From Phaeodactylum tricornutum CCAP 1055/1 (taxonomy: Eukaryota > Bacillariophyta > Bacillariophyceae > Surirellales > Neidiaceae), in assembly GCF_000150955.2 (NCBI RefSeq), contig NC_011674.1:186001-250000 (forward strand): DNA of 64,000 nucleotides. Direction: 5' to 3'. The notes beneath the pieces were generated by a model, which was not told the origin of the DNA, did not search any database, and saw only the letters and a program-made list of their open reading frames with translations. A program made the position numbers and the translations under genes. Numbering within the stretch: the first letter of the stretch is position 1; every line of letters starts with the position of its first letter. Below are positions 38,600-48,100 of this stretch, piece by piece.

Positions 38600-40366
38600 A
38601 TGGAACCTATACCCACTACTTATTCACCGCTCACCCCCTCTACGCAGGGAAACAAGAGAAAGAGCTCCGCCAAAATGGATGACGGTACTTCCAGTGTCCC
38701 GATGTTCTTAAAGGTACGAAGAAAGCTGGCAACAACGAGTTAATGCATGCAAACTGGCCATCATTTCTTCCGGGAGATGGGATTTTGCTACGTAGATAAC
38801 CCTACATGCAATAGCAAGCCTCACAGCGCAAGTTCCATTTCTCTCGCAGAAAACTTACACTATGATTGAAACCTGTAACCCCTCTATTTCTACATGGTAA
38901 GTCCGTTGCTGTGTTGTGCCGTTGCAGTAGGATTGATCTTTCTCCCTGTGGCTTCGATGTGCATTCGTTTGTTATCGTTCTGCGATTGCTGTTTGTATTA
39001 GACTAAGGCGAAGTTTCAAAATTAGAGGACAATCTCTGATAGGCCGATCCGGTTTTGAGATAAGTTTTCACGATTTTGATCAAACCTGTCATGCGCCTGT
39101 TGTCTGGTCAGACCTTCATATTGGAAAGGGTGGTTGAAGTCTGTAAAGCTCTTCCCACACCACCTATTCCTATTACGTCAAAGACACCTGCTGATCTCGA
39201 ATGTTTGTCTCTTTTGATTTTTTCCTTCGACCTCTCGAATACTTGTATCTTACAGGAGCCATGATGGACTCACTTTTGTTGTGAAAGATACCGAGCGGTT
39301 CGCCACCGACGTCATCCCCGAGTTCTTCAAGCACAACAACTTCTCGTCCTTTGTCCGCCAGCTTAACTTCTATGGCTTTCGCAAGATCAAGTCGGATCCG
39401 CTTCGTTTGAAAGACGTGGAGAGTAGTGAGGAGTCCAGGTACTGGAAGTTCCGTCACGAGTTTTTCCAACGGGGCCGCCCCGACCTGCTTGTTGAGATCC
39501 GGAAATCCAACCAGCAGGAGTCGGTCGATAAGCAGGAAGTTGATTCCCTCAAGTGCGAAGTCTCTACGTTAAGGAGCCGTCTCAGCAACATGTCCCGCGA
39601 TATGGAGAAGCTCACCAACGTTGTTAGCAGTCTCGTGAAGACACAGCAACTAAACGAGATGGAGTCGGCCTGCAAGAAGCAGAAGCTTTTACACGATGAG
39701 CCTGAGTATGTATCTTCAGCCTTCAATGGCCAGCCGGATACAGCGACTTCGTCAGCAGCTGCGGCTTACGAGGCTGCCTTCTTGGACGAGCTCGCTATGG
39801 ACCCTGACCTTGATGGGTTTGGGCCTGGTTCCGTTCAGAAAGGTGTGGCGGCGGACGTCAATGCTATTAACATGAAGGACGACGAGTTACTGGCAACGAT
39901 TTTCGCGCTGGACGCGAACGATCAAGTCAACCTGCTTGAATCCACAAGTCCGCACATGGCCTCCTTCCATAGTGTAGGAAACCATTACCATGGAGAGGCT
40001 GCTGGATCAGCATCAAGTGTCGACTCGCATCTTGTGAAAAAGCTGCACTCGGCCTTGTCCAGCATGCCGTACGATATGCAGGCGCTTTTTGTGGACCGCA
40101 TGGTTGCGAGCATTGCTCACCCGGATCAGGTGCAGCAGCAAGCGGAGGCCATGACTTCTCTGGCCAAGAGTGCAGCCGAAGAGGCGCAGCGTCGTTTGCT
40201 GGCAGCAGGTCGGAGTCCTACGGATCCGAAGAGCGTCCCTTTGGCCTCTGCGGTGCTCGGGGCGTACCTTTCTCGATTCGGAGTTCCAACGGATATTCCG
40301 GTTGAGCGTTGGGGAGAGGCCCACACCATTTCACCTTTGAATTCCCGACCGATGGTGGAGCTTTGA
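38600..40366 (+). CDS. Heat shock factor-like transcription factor, copy B (three exons)
   Basis: Exons are 38600-38713, 38850-38896 and 39256-40366; the spliced product has 423 residues. Exon 1 encodes MEPIPTTYSPLTPSTQ and ends VPMFLK; exon 2 encodes KTYTMIETCNPSISTW; exon 3 (1111 nt) gives the same 361-residue tail as copy A from VKDTERF onward, including the recognition helix, coiled coil and acidic regions. Exon 2 differs from copy A at 9 of 47 bases, while exon 3 differs at about 1 of 1111. The gene is head to head with copy A across a 1.8-kb spacer. The shared tail means both proteins should oligomerise in the same way; DNA-binding wing and N-terminal differences may separate them. Confidence 0.88.
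39231..40366 (+). repeat. Right arm of a 1136-bp inverted repeat
   Basis: Exon 3 plus 25 intron bases of HSF copy B, the inverted partner of 34882-36017. The 3' flank after TGA diverges quickly, though a short similar segment (TTTGCGCTGA-like) remains. Confidence 0.85.
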
Positions 40367-41001
40367 AAGTCCTTTGCGCTGACTAGCAACGGTATTAGAC
40401 GAGCTTAATTTTGGATACACTTTACGAATTTTAGGAAAGTAATTCGATGCCCATTATAGAAATCAGGGATAGTCGAACAAGGAGGAGGTCGTTTGCATCT
40501 TTGATTAGCAATTGGTACGAGTCACAAGTCATGCCGCACTCTCCAAAACACCCAAAAACAATTTGTGTGTCCGTGACTCTAGGTATCACCGTTGAACTTG
40601 CTGTGAATTCTAACTATATCAAATTTACATGACCTACATGGTCCTCTTTTTTTTCAAGTTTAGCTTCTATATGTATCTTGGTTCGAAAAGTGATCATTGT
40701 ACCCAATCGCAGTTCTACCACAATTTAACGTTCTTGTTGTTTTCTTCGATGTTTTTGACAGCCTCTCCATTTATAGGAGTTACTGTGAGCGAGAAAATAG
40801 CACCCTGGAGAAATGCACAAGATCGGTCACAATACCGACGGACTGTGTGAGTGTGAGGTCCGGTCGAAATGACTGTGACTGTCAAATTTAGCCCTATACA
40901 TTTTCGCTCGCGGGGTGGTTAGTTTTGTTGGCACCACTACTTGCATCGGACACCAACCGCTACACCGGAGGCCGATATCATTCAAGCCTGTGGATAGACT
41001 C
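40367..41001. other. Intergenic region
   Basis: A 635-base spacer holding the HSF copy B 3' UTR and the promoter of the Cys-rich secreted protein. It contains TGACTGTGACTGTCA at 40870-40884. No gene. Confidence 0.45.
40870..40884. promoter_or_regulatory. TGACTGTGA motif upstream of a secreted-protein gene
   Basis: TGACTGTGACTGTCA lies 118 bases before the ATG at 41002. It is one copy of the 9-mer that recurs in non-coding DNA here, followed by a near-palindromic extension. A regulatory role is inferred. Confidence 0.4.
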
Positions 41002-41721
41002 ATGAAGATTCCCCAGTTTGCGCTTATATTTGTTGCCGTACTCGCTGGGTGTGGCATTAGATCAGTGGTCGCCGGCAGACTGGTAGTTGCCCCCCACGAC
41101 GACTTGTCGATCGAGAGCACGCGTCGCTTGGACGTTTGTGCCGCGTTCGTTAGACAATCCCTGACGAACGTCTTTGGGCAATGCGGATGTGAGGAAAACG
41201 GACTGACCCTGACTTTGGATTGCAGTGCTTGCGAAACGTGCGCACTGGGTGCGTGTGGGGAGGGCCAGTTTGCCGGCGACTACCGGTTCGCCGATGCCGA
41301 TGAATTCGGTGTCCGGATTGTAGGAGATTTCGAAGAAAGCTTCACTTTCACCTCCGGAACGGCTGGCACAGGCGTGATTCGATCCAGTTATAATACTGTG
41401 GACAATACTTGTGACGTGCGAGTGGGGAACGATATCTGTCAAAGCTGTGATCTGCGAAACTGTACCGACGGAGAGTTGGATGAGCGCATTTTGGCGGACT
41501 GTACCAACGTTGCGGGTGGACAGGTGTTCGACTTTTGTCAAGAAACTGTAACGGTGGAGAACAGGGATACATTATTTCTCTTTTTTGACACTGAATTTCG
41601 CAACAATATGACACAATGCGCCCCCACATCGGGTTCGCTCCAGCAGGCACATTGGAGCGCGTGGGTTGCCAGCACAGTGTCATTTTGGGCCTTGATTGCC
41701 GCATTCTCCGACCGCGCCTAA
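41002..41721 (+). CDS. Secreted Cys-rich protein of unknown function
   Basis: This 239-residue protein has a clear signal peptide (IPQFALIFVAVLAGCGI) and about 19 cysteines in the mature part, with spacing such as CGCEENG, CSACETCALGAC and ICQSCDLRNC. Disulfide-rich, extracellular or wall-associated location is likely. The C terminus is hydrophobic (AWVASTVSFWALIAAF), which suggests a GPI anchor or membrane tail. I do not recognise a family. The frame opens at GTG 40915; the first ATG is 41002. It converges on MSH2 with 103 bases between stops. Confidence 0.7.
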   Translation: MKIPQFALIFVAVLAGCGIRSVVAGRLVVAPHDDLSIESTRRLDVCAAFVRQSLTNVFGQCGCEENGLTLTLDCSACETCALGACGEGQFAGDYRFADADEFGVRIVGDFEESFTFTSGTAGTGVIRSSYNTVDNTCDVRVGNDICQSCDLRNCTDGELDERILADCTNVAGGQVFDFCQETVTVENRDTLFLFFDTEFRNNMTQCAPTSGSLQQAHWSAWVASTVSFWALIAAFSDRA

Positions 41722-41824
41722 CGAGCGTAGTAAGCAGTTGTTTTCTTATAGACTTGTCGTTTTAAAGTAGTGAATCATGCTAGAAGTTTCCCACGCGTCG
41801 GCCGGGATGTAGCTACGGGAAGTC

Positions 41825-44449
41825 TCAGACCTGCAGGGCTTGCGCGAGCGCCGCTCGTTTATCGGCATCCGAAAGGTCCGTCCGGCCCAGCATGTCGGAA
41901 AGATGGGGGATGTCTCGAAAGCGTGCAACCCAGTCGGCGTCGGACTCTGCGGCCGATTCCTGGCCACGGTATTCGAAGCGTTCCAGTTCTCGCGCCTTGC
42001 GTTGGGCATCCTGCACGACGACGGCGGGTACGCCGGCCAGCTCGGCGACTTGAATGCCGAAGGACTCTAGACACGGACCGGGTTGGATCTGATACAGAAA
42101 GGTCAACCCCTGCACGTCCCGCTGCGCCGTGACGTGACAGTTCCGAACGTTCGTAAAGACGTCGGCCAGACTGGTCAATTCGTGGAAGTGAGTGGCAAAG
42201 ACACAAAGATTACCAACGTTCCGGACCATATATTCGGCAATGGCCCGGGCCAGGCCGTATCCGTCAAACGTACTCGTGCCGCGCCCCAGTTCGTCGACGA
42301 TGATGAGCGATCGGGCCGTGGCGGTCCGCAAAATGGCGGCCGATTCGAGCATTTCCGCCAAAAAGGTGGAAATGCCCTGATCTTGCCAGTCTCCGGCCCC
42401 AACGCGGGCGAGAATGTGGTGCCGAATGTGAATGGTGGCCGATTGGCAGGGCACAAAGGCCCCAATTTGCGCGAGCAGGACAATCGCACCGACGGCGCGA
42501 ATGTACGTGCTCTTACCACCCATATTGGGGCCCGTGACGAGGAGTACGTTGGAACGGTCGTGGGTGAGATCGACGTCGTTGGGAATATAGTCGGAGACGG
42601 ATTCCTGTACTTCTACGCAGGGATGGCGTGCGCCTTGAAGCTGAATGCCGTGACCGGCGCAGTCGTCGCCGTCGATCAAAGTGGGTCGGCAGTATCCGTG
42701 GGGACTGTAGGCGGCTTGGTGGGCGAGTCCGACTAGGACATCGAGGGTGGCAACGGCGTCAAAGGCGCGTTGGAGTACGACGCTGTAGGTAGCGGCAACT
42801 TTGAGGGCGTCTTGGACGACGACTTTTTGCTGGCGATCGTATTCGGCCATTAAATCCTGCTGGGCGGTGGCGAGCTGGCGGAGTTCCTTGGTGGAGAAGG
42901 AGACGCCGTTTTTGAGCAGTTTGTGGATTTGCACCACGTTCCCGAGTTGATTCTGCAAGAGTTTGGTGTCGTTGGTGTTGGTGAGTCGAAAGAGGAAACC
43001 GTCGTCGGCTGTTTCTAGCTTGACCGTGGCTTGGGCGTTGCCGGTGGTGGAGGCCCACAAGTCGTTCATGTGCGCGTGACAGTCCCGGACTTGGTCCCGG
43101 ACGTCCTGGAGTTCCCGTTGTAGAGTTCCGAGTTCTTCCCGGTAGGCGGCTTGTACGAGGAATTCGCGGGGAGCGGCGTCGAGGTCGAGTACGGCTTCGG
43201 CGAGGGCGATGGAGGGTTGCCAATCGGTGGCAACGTCGTGGAGTGCGGTGGTCAAGTCCGCGAGTAAGGAATTTTGGGGTACACTGCCGGAGAGTTGCTC
43301 GAGGTGCTCGACGACGCAAGGCAAGGTTTGCGAAGCGACTAGGTAGAGTTGATAGAGGTAGGAGAGTGCTTGAGATGGGGACGTTCCCACGGGCCAGTGG
43401 GCCGTCGTGCGGGCGTCGTCGTTTTGGGTGGTTGGATCCGTGTCGTGATGGTCGTCGGCAAAGGCGTCGAGTTGGGTGGCGAGTTTCCAGAGATCAATGT
43501 GTTGGAGTCCCCGGAGAGCCACTCCGTGGAGGGCATCCCGTCCGAGTCCGTCCCGGACCAGTGTGTCGACGGCGTCTTGTCGCCGCTGCAGCCGAACGCG
43601 GTCGGTGGAGGGCTGACGCAACCAGGTTCGCAAACGCGCGTGCCCCATGGGCGTGACCACGTGCGCGGACAAGACTCCCCAGAGCGAATCACTGGCTTTG
43701 GTAGTGTGGTGGTTGCTGTTGTGGTGGTTACTGTTGTTGTGATTGGTTTGGAGGTCGTGGTGCGAGGGTGGCCATAGATGAAGGGCATCGGCGGCGGTCC
43801 GGTCCAGGGCCAGGACTCCGGGCAGGACTCCGGTATCGAGTCGGTAGCGCAGGGTGGATGGGGACTCCCCGTGGATTCCGGTAACGTGTAGGAAAAAGGC
43901 GGCGGACTTGAGTAGATTATCGTGCGTGACGAGCGTCGCGTCGCCCGCCACTCGCCAGGGTCCGTCGGCCACGAGTTGTTGGAGTTGTGCCTGTACGCGA
44001 TCGCGGGCCAGAACGGGCGTCGTGTCGTGGATTTGGAGGAATTGCAGTGCGGCAGCTTGTGTGTTTGCTGGTGAAGTGTGTGGTTGGGTTGGGGACGTAT
44101 TTTGTGGGTGTGGTTGGGGAGTGGGTTGGTGTGCGACGAGTGCCTGGTACAAGCGCGTGGCGAGGGGAGACGGTGGAGCCGCCGCCGTGTGGGTGAGTTT
44201 CTTCGGTTTGGTGTCACAGTACACGTGCGTGACGGCAATGGGATGGAGTGTCTCGAGCAAGGCGTGGAGATGATCCCAGGAGCGTGTGTCGTCCCAAAAG
44301 TGGTAGTACGTCAAGACGGGTTGGACAAGGTCGGGTTGCAGTGTCCACACCAACAATGGGGCCGTGTGCGACGCCGGTGCCGACACTGCGCCCATCCACA
44401 CGCCCACAATGGTTCCGTTGTCGGTAGCTTCCAACGGTGTTGTCTTCAT
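41825..44449 (-). CDS. MSH2: DNA mismatch repair ATPase MSH2
   Basis: This 874-residue MutS homologue pairs with MSH6 or MSH3 to recognise mismatches in the nucleus. The C-terminal ATPase is complete: Walker A LLVTGPNMGGKSTYIRAVGA (~638), the signature QGISTFLAEMLESA, Walker B IIVDELGRGTSTFDGYGLA (~718) and ATHFHELTSLADVF, then CLESFGIQVAELAGVP, closest to MSH2 rather than MSH6 or MSH3. The N-terminal mismatch-binding domain is short and carries His/Asn-rich and His/Gln-rich insertions (~110-130, ~225). The frame remains open upstream to a GTG at 44710 through a 21-bp minisatellite, but the first ATG is 44449. It is divergent from ORC1. Confidence 0.88.
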   Translation of the reverse strand: MKTTPLEATDNGTIVGVWMGAVSAPASHTAPLLVWTLQPDLVQPVLTYYHFWDDTRSWDHLHALLETLHPIAVTHVYCDTKPKKLTHTAAAPPSPLATRLYQALVAHQPTPQPHPQNTSPTQPHTSPANTQAAALQFLQIHDTTPVLARDRVQAQLQQLVADGPWRVAGDATLVTHDNLLKSAAFFLHVTGIHGESPSTLRYRLDTGVLPGVLALDRTAADALHLWPPSHHDLQTNHNNSNHHNSNHHTTKASDSLWGVLSAHVVTPMGHARLRTWLRQPSTDRVRLQRRQDAVDTLVRDGLGRDALHGVALRGLQHIDLWKLATQLDAFADDHHDTDPTTQNDDARTTAHWPVGTSPSQALSYLYQLYLVASQTLPCVVEHLEQLSGSVPQNSLLADLTTALHDVATDWQPSIALAEAVLDLDAAPREFLVQAAYREELGTLQRELQDVRDQVRDCHAHMNDLWASTTGNAQATVKLETADDGFLFRLTNTNDTKLLQNQLGNVVQIHKLLKNGVSFSTKELRQLATAQQDLMAEYDRQQKVVVQDALKVAATYSVVLQRAFDAVATLDVLVGLAHQAAYSPHGYCRPTLIDGDDCAGHGIQLQGARHPCVEVQESVSDYIPNDVDLTHDRSNVLLVTGPNMGGKSTYIRAVGAIVLLAQIGAFVPCQSATIHIRHHILARVGAGDWQDQGISTFLAEMLESAAILRTATARSLIIVDELGRGTSTFDGYGLARAIAEYMVRNVGNLCVFATHFHELTSLADVFTNVRNCHVTAQRDVQGLTFLYQIQPGPCLESFGIQVAELAGVPAVVVQDAQRKARELERFEYRGQESAAESDADWVARFRDIPHLSDMLGRTDLSDADKRAALAQALQV

Positions 44450-44542
44450 TGTCGTGGTGGATATTGTTGTAATTGTGGTGGATATTATTGTGGAGGGAGA
44501 CCCAAAGGAATCCAAGGAAGGAACGCGTGTCCAAAGCTTACA

Positions 44543-44634
44543 CTGTGGTGTGTATGGGATGGGGTGTGGTGTGTATGGGATGGGGTGTGGTGTGTATGGG
44601 ATGGGGTGTGGTGTGTATGGGATGGGGTGTGGTC
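44543..44634 (+). repeat. 21-bp minisatellite upstream of MSH2
   Basis: About four copies of the 21-base unit TGTGGTGTGTATGGGATGGGG (shown as its 20-base core: GTGGTGTGTATGGGATGGGG). The plus strand has repeated GGG/GGGG runs and could form G-quadruplexes. Because the unit is a multiple of three, it stays open in the MSH2 frame upstream of the first ATG. Confidence 0.8.
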
Positions 44635-44995
44635 GTCGGTCGGTGGCGGTCGAGGTACGGCTAGTAGAGTAGTCGTCGTAGGGTCGTTTGCCCCCTACCA
44701 AAGACGACACCCGAATGGCGCGGCGCGCGGCTGGTGTGTGTGTTCCGGGGTTCGAACGCCACAGGAATACCGGTAATTGTCAATACACAATGGTGACGTC
44801 ATGGTGAACGTCACCACACCGACCGCGTCGGACCGACTACTTATGGTGAACAGAGTTACCGTTCGGGTGTACTAGTAGGGGACCGGTATGCGTCGCGAGT
44901 ATGCGCGCGCCCGCGCCTTTTCCAGTTCACTGTACGTTGAAGGAACTGGTAAATAACGGTCACTGGAACCGCGCCGGAGACCACCACCACGGAAC

Positions 44996-45004
44996 TCACA
45001 GTCA
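44996..45004. promoter_or_regulatory. TCACAGTCA motif between MSH2 and ORC1
   Basis: One copy of the recurrent 9-mer, 151 bases before the ORC1 start and 547 before the MSH2 start. A shared regulatory site is possible but unproven. Confidence 0.4.
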
Positions 45005-45155
45005 TACACTCATCCCTTGATACTGCCGGTTTTGGTGTTGCACAGTCCATGACACACCAAATACACAATACAAATCCAATACAAATCCAATACACAAATC
45101 CAATACGTAACAAACACCAATACACACACAGCACACCCAGTTTCCAATTTCCACC

Positions 45156-48100
45156 ATGCCAAAGAGATCGTTGCCACAGTCCTCCGCCGTCACGGCCAAT
45201 CAGTGGACGGTGGCGGCGATCCATCCCGCCAGTGACGCCGTCTGGCACGAAGAGCAAGCATCCACCCTCACGCGCTACTTCTCCGCCGTGGACGTGCTCT
45301 GGCAACAACCGTCACTACCACACTCACAGTCACACTCACCAATGTTGTGGTTGCAACAAAAGGTACACGTGGGGGACGTCTGTGCCTTTGTCGTCCCCAC
45401 GGGTTTGCGGCAAGATCCCTTCCTCGACCAATCCTGGATGGTGGGACAAGTCCTAGTCTTGGCCTCCCGGGCCTCCTTGACGCATTCCGCTCGCCTCCAC
45501 GCCCTCGTGCGTTGGCTCCCGCACGCCAAACAGGTCGAAACCTGGATGCCACTGCCCGTTTACAAACGATGGACCACCACGTACCGCCCCGCACAACTAC
45601 TCCTCGAAACCCTGCAGTGCCAGACGATCGCTCTCGCACACTTACTCCCCGCTACCGTGCGCATACGACCCACCCAACACTTTACCACGCAAACGGCCTT
45701 GCCACCCGAACCCTTCCCCGATATGCCCTTTTGGCGACTCTACTTTCACGTACCCAAACGCTGGTACCGACCCGACGAACCGCACCGGAACCACCATGAA
45801 CTACCCTCGGAACGGGTCGGTCCACAATGGTCACACCCGCACACGGAACTCACCTTGGCTAGAGCCTGGACGGCCGCGGTGGCCGAAGGAATACTCCCAC
45901 CGGAACTACACCGCCGACTAACCAACGTTCGTTGTCCCAACCAACACCCCACCCCCGCCTGGCTAGCCACCGTTCACGACCACCAACCACCGACCAACCG
46001 TAAATCGGATGCCCCTTCGACGGACACGGTCGAGACGACTACCGAGACGACGAGCCGTAAAAAGGCTCGTCCATCGCCATCCCCCACCGTATCCACCACC
46101 GACCCTGCCCTCGCCGTCCAACCCGCCTCCAAAATCGTACACCGCGCGACCCGGGACGGCGTCACCCGAGCCTTTGGTACGGCACTCCGGATTCCTTTGC
46201 AACCGTCCGATACACACCGATCCGTACTCGCCAACGCACAAACCTGCATTGTCCGGGTCGGGGACGCCGTCGTTATGGCCTGTGACGATGCCCGCACACC
46301 CCTCCGTGACGCCGGACCACGTCCGTGGTATCCATGGACGCGGCCGTGGAGCGTCGCGATAGTTCTAGCCGCCGTGGACACGCACGATGAGTACCAATTT
46401 CAAGTCCGCTGGCTCGCCAACGCCCAGGAACTACCATCCGGCGTACTCACCAAGGCATCCCACAGCATCCGCGCCGATTGGAAACGTCCGGAACACGTTC
46501 CTTACCTTTTGGCCGTGACGGACGCCGTCGATACCGTTCCCGCCGAAGCCGTGCTGGGACGCGTCGCCTGGGTCCCGTGTCCCCCGCCCCGGCCGCGTTA
46601 CGTCCTACGTGGCGTCCCCCAAATCCAACGCGTCGCCAAGTACCGACTCGACCGACACCGATTGCGATACATCGAGGTGGGCACGGCCCAGAGTCTCCGG
46701 CAAACCCTAGTCACCCGTGCCTGGCAACTACCCGAATCCTTCATCCACCAGGATGCGCAATTGCGCCAGATCTACCGTACGCAGCTCGGGTTGTCGGAGG
46801 ACGCCGACGAGGATCTTTCCGATCCCCAAGACACCGTACAAGCCGAGACAGACGCAGCGCTGGCGGACCCGGCCACTAAGGGGCCTCTGGCGTGGCTTAA
46901 TCCCGTGACGAACGTGCGCTCCGTGCCCAACCGGCCCCTTCTAGCCCGTACGAACAATTTCGAATTTTTCGAAGTCGTCTCCGTCGCGGTAGTCCCGCGA
47001 TTTTGTGATCGCAAGGTGACCGCCAAGAAAACAACCGAGACGCGCTGGAATGTGAGAATTGGGGACGTTGTCTGTTTGGCCGATAGCGATTCCACTCCGC
47101 CTCCTCCTCCTTCCCCCCAAGCGAACAAAGCGCGGTGGTATCCCTTCGTGGGTCCGTGGCGGTACGCTCAAGTGCTGAGCATCTATCGCGTTCCCGGAGC
47201 CGACGATTCCAAAATTCGACTGGAAATCCGATGGCTGTTCCGAACAACAGAACTACCGCTGCATGTGAGAGCGCGGATTCCGGTGGTGACGGATTCCGCA
47301 CGGGAAGTAGTCTGGGAGACTGATTCGGTACAGAGCGACGTGCCCGCTGCCCGGGTCTTGGGACGAGCCAAGGTCTTTTTGGGCCATCACGTAGATGCTT
47401 GGATGGGCACCGGAACGGAAATCGACTCGGTTCCACACGTGGCAGCCCGGTGCTCTTACCTGTACTTTTCGACGTCGGAACGCTTCCAACCACTCTTTTG
47501 TTCCGGGACGACGACCATCCAATGGTTTCAGCGACTCATGGAGCGTGGCTTTTATTTCTCCGATATGGTTCGCAAGAACCAACCGCTCGGATCCGCCATT
47601 GAGTTCTGTCTCAATATTTCCGTCTGCGGCGGCGAAAATGGTTGTGGTACGCACGATCTGTTTGAGGATCTCGTTGCGAGAAAGGAGGACTCCATCGACA
47701 AAGCGGACCACGAAGCGCTTTTGCAAAGCAGCGAACCAAAAGGAGGTCTTCGCCATTTTGTTTCTGTAAGTATTGTTCCACCGTGGACGTCATTTTTGCA
47801 TTCGGACGTCGTCTGTCGAGAGCGAGATCGAAGGGGACTCGAATGGACCCTCCGAGTGGGCGATGTGGTAGCGGTTGCTTCTGAGAAGTGCGAATCACGC
47901 TGTCTCGGCTCGTTTGCTGTTTCGGATCCATTTACTTCACCATGGAGAATATGTCAGATTCTGTCCTTGTTTCAAGATGCAAACAGCCGCGACCTCTCCT
48001 ATTTCGCTCAAGTCCGTTGGTTTTATCGCGACGATGAGATTTCCAAGGAATCGTCAGGTATTTGTACACCTCAATGCCTGGACGTTGTGTATGAAAGCCG

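Larger units (their letters stand above)
44450..45155. other. Divergent promoter region, MSH2/ORC1
   Basis: This 706-base spacer contains a G-rich minisatellite (44543-44634) on the MSH2 side and TCACAGTCA at 44996-45004 on the ORC1 side. A run of AATACA repeats at ~45058-45125 lies just before the ORC1 ATG. Confidence 0.5.

Noticed and set aside
44450-44710. Upstream extension of the MSH2 frame encoding HPIPYTP repeats
   Set aside because: It begins at GTG, not ATG, and is the translation of a 21-bp minisatellite, which stays open by its length alone. It is better read as 5' flank.
44741-44765. A TTCGAAC sequence resembling a tRNA T-loop
   Set aside because: The flanking bases cannot form the T-stem, and no A box or acceptor stem is near. 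No tRNA or other RNA gene was found in the window.
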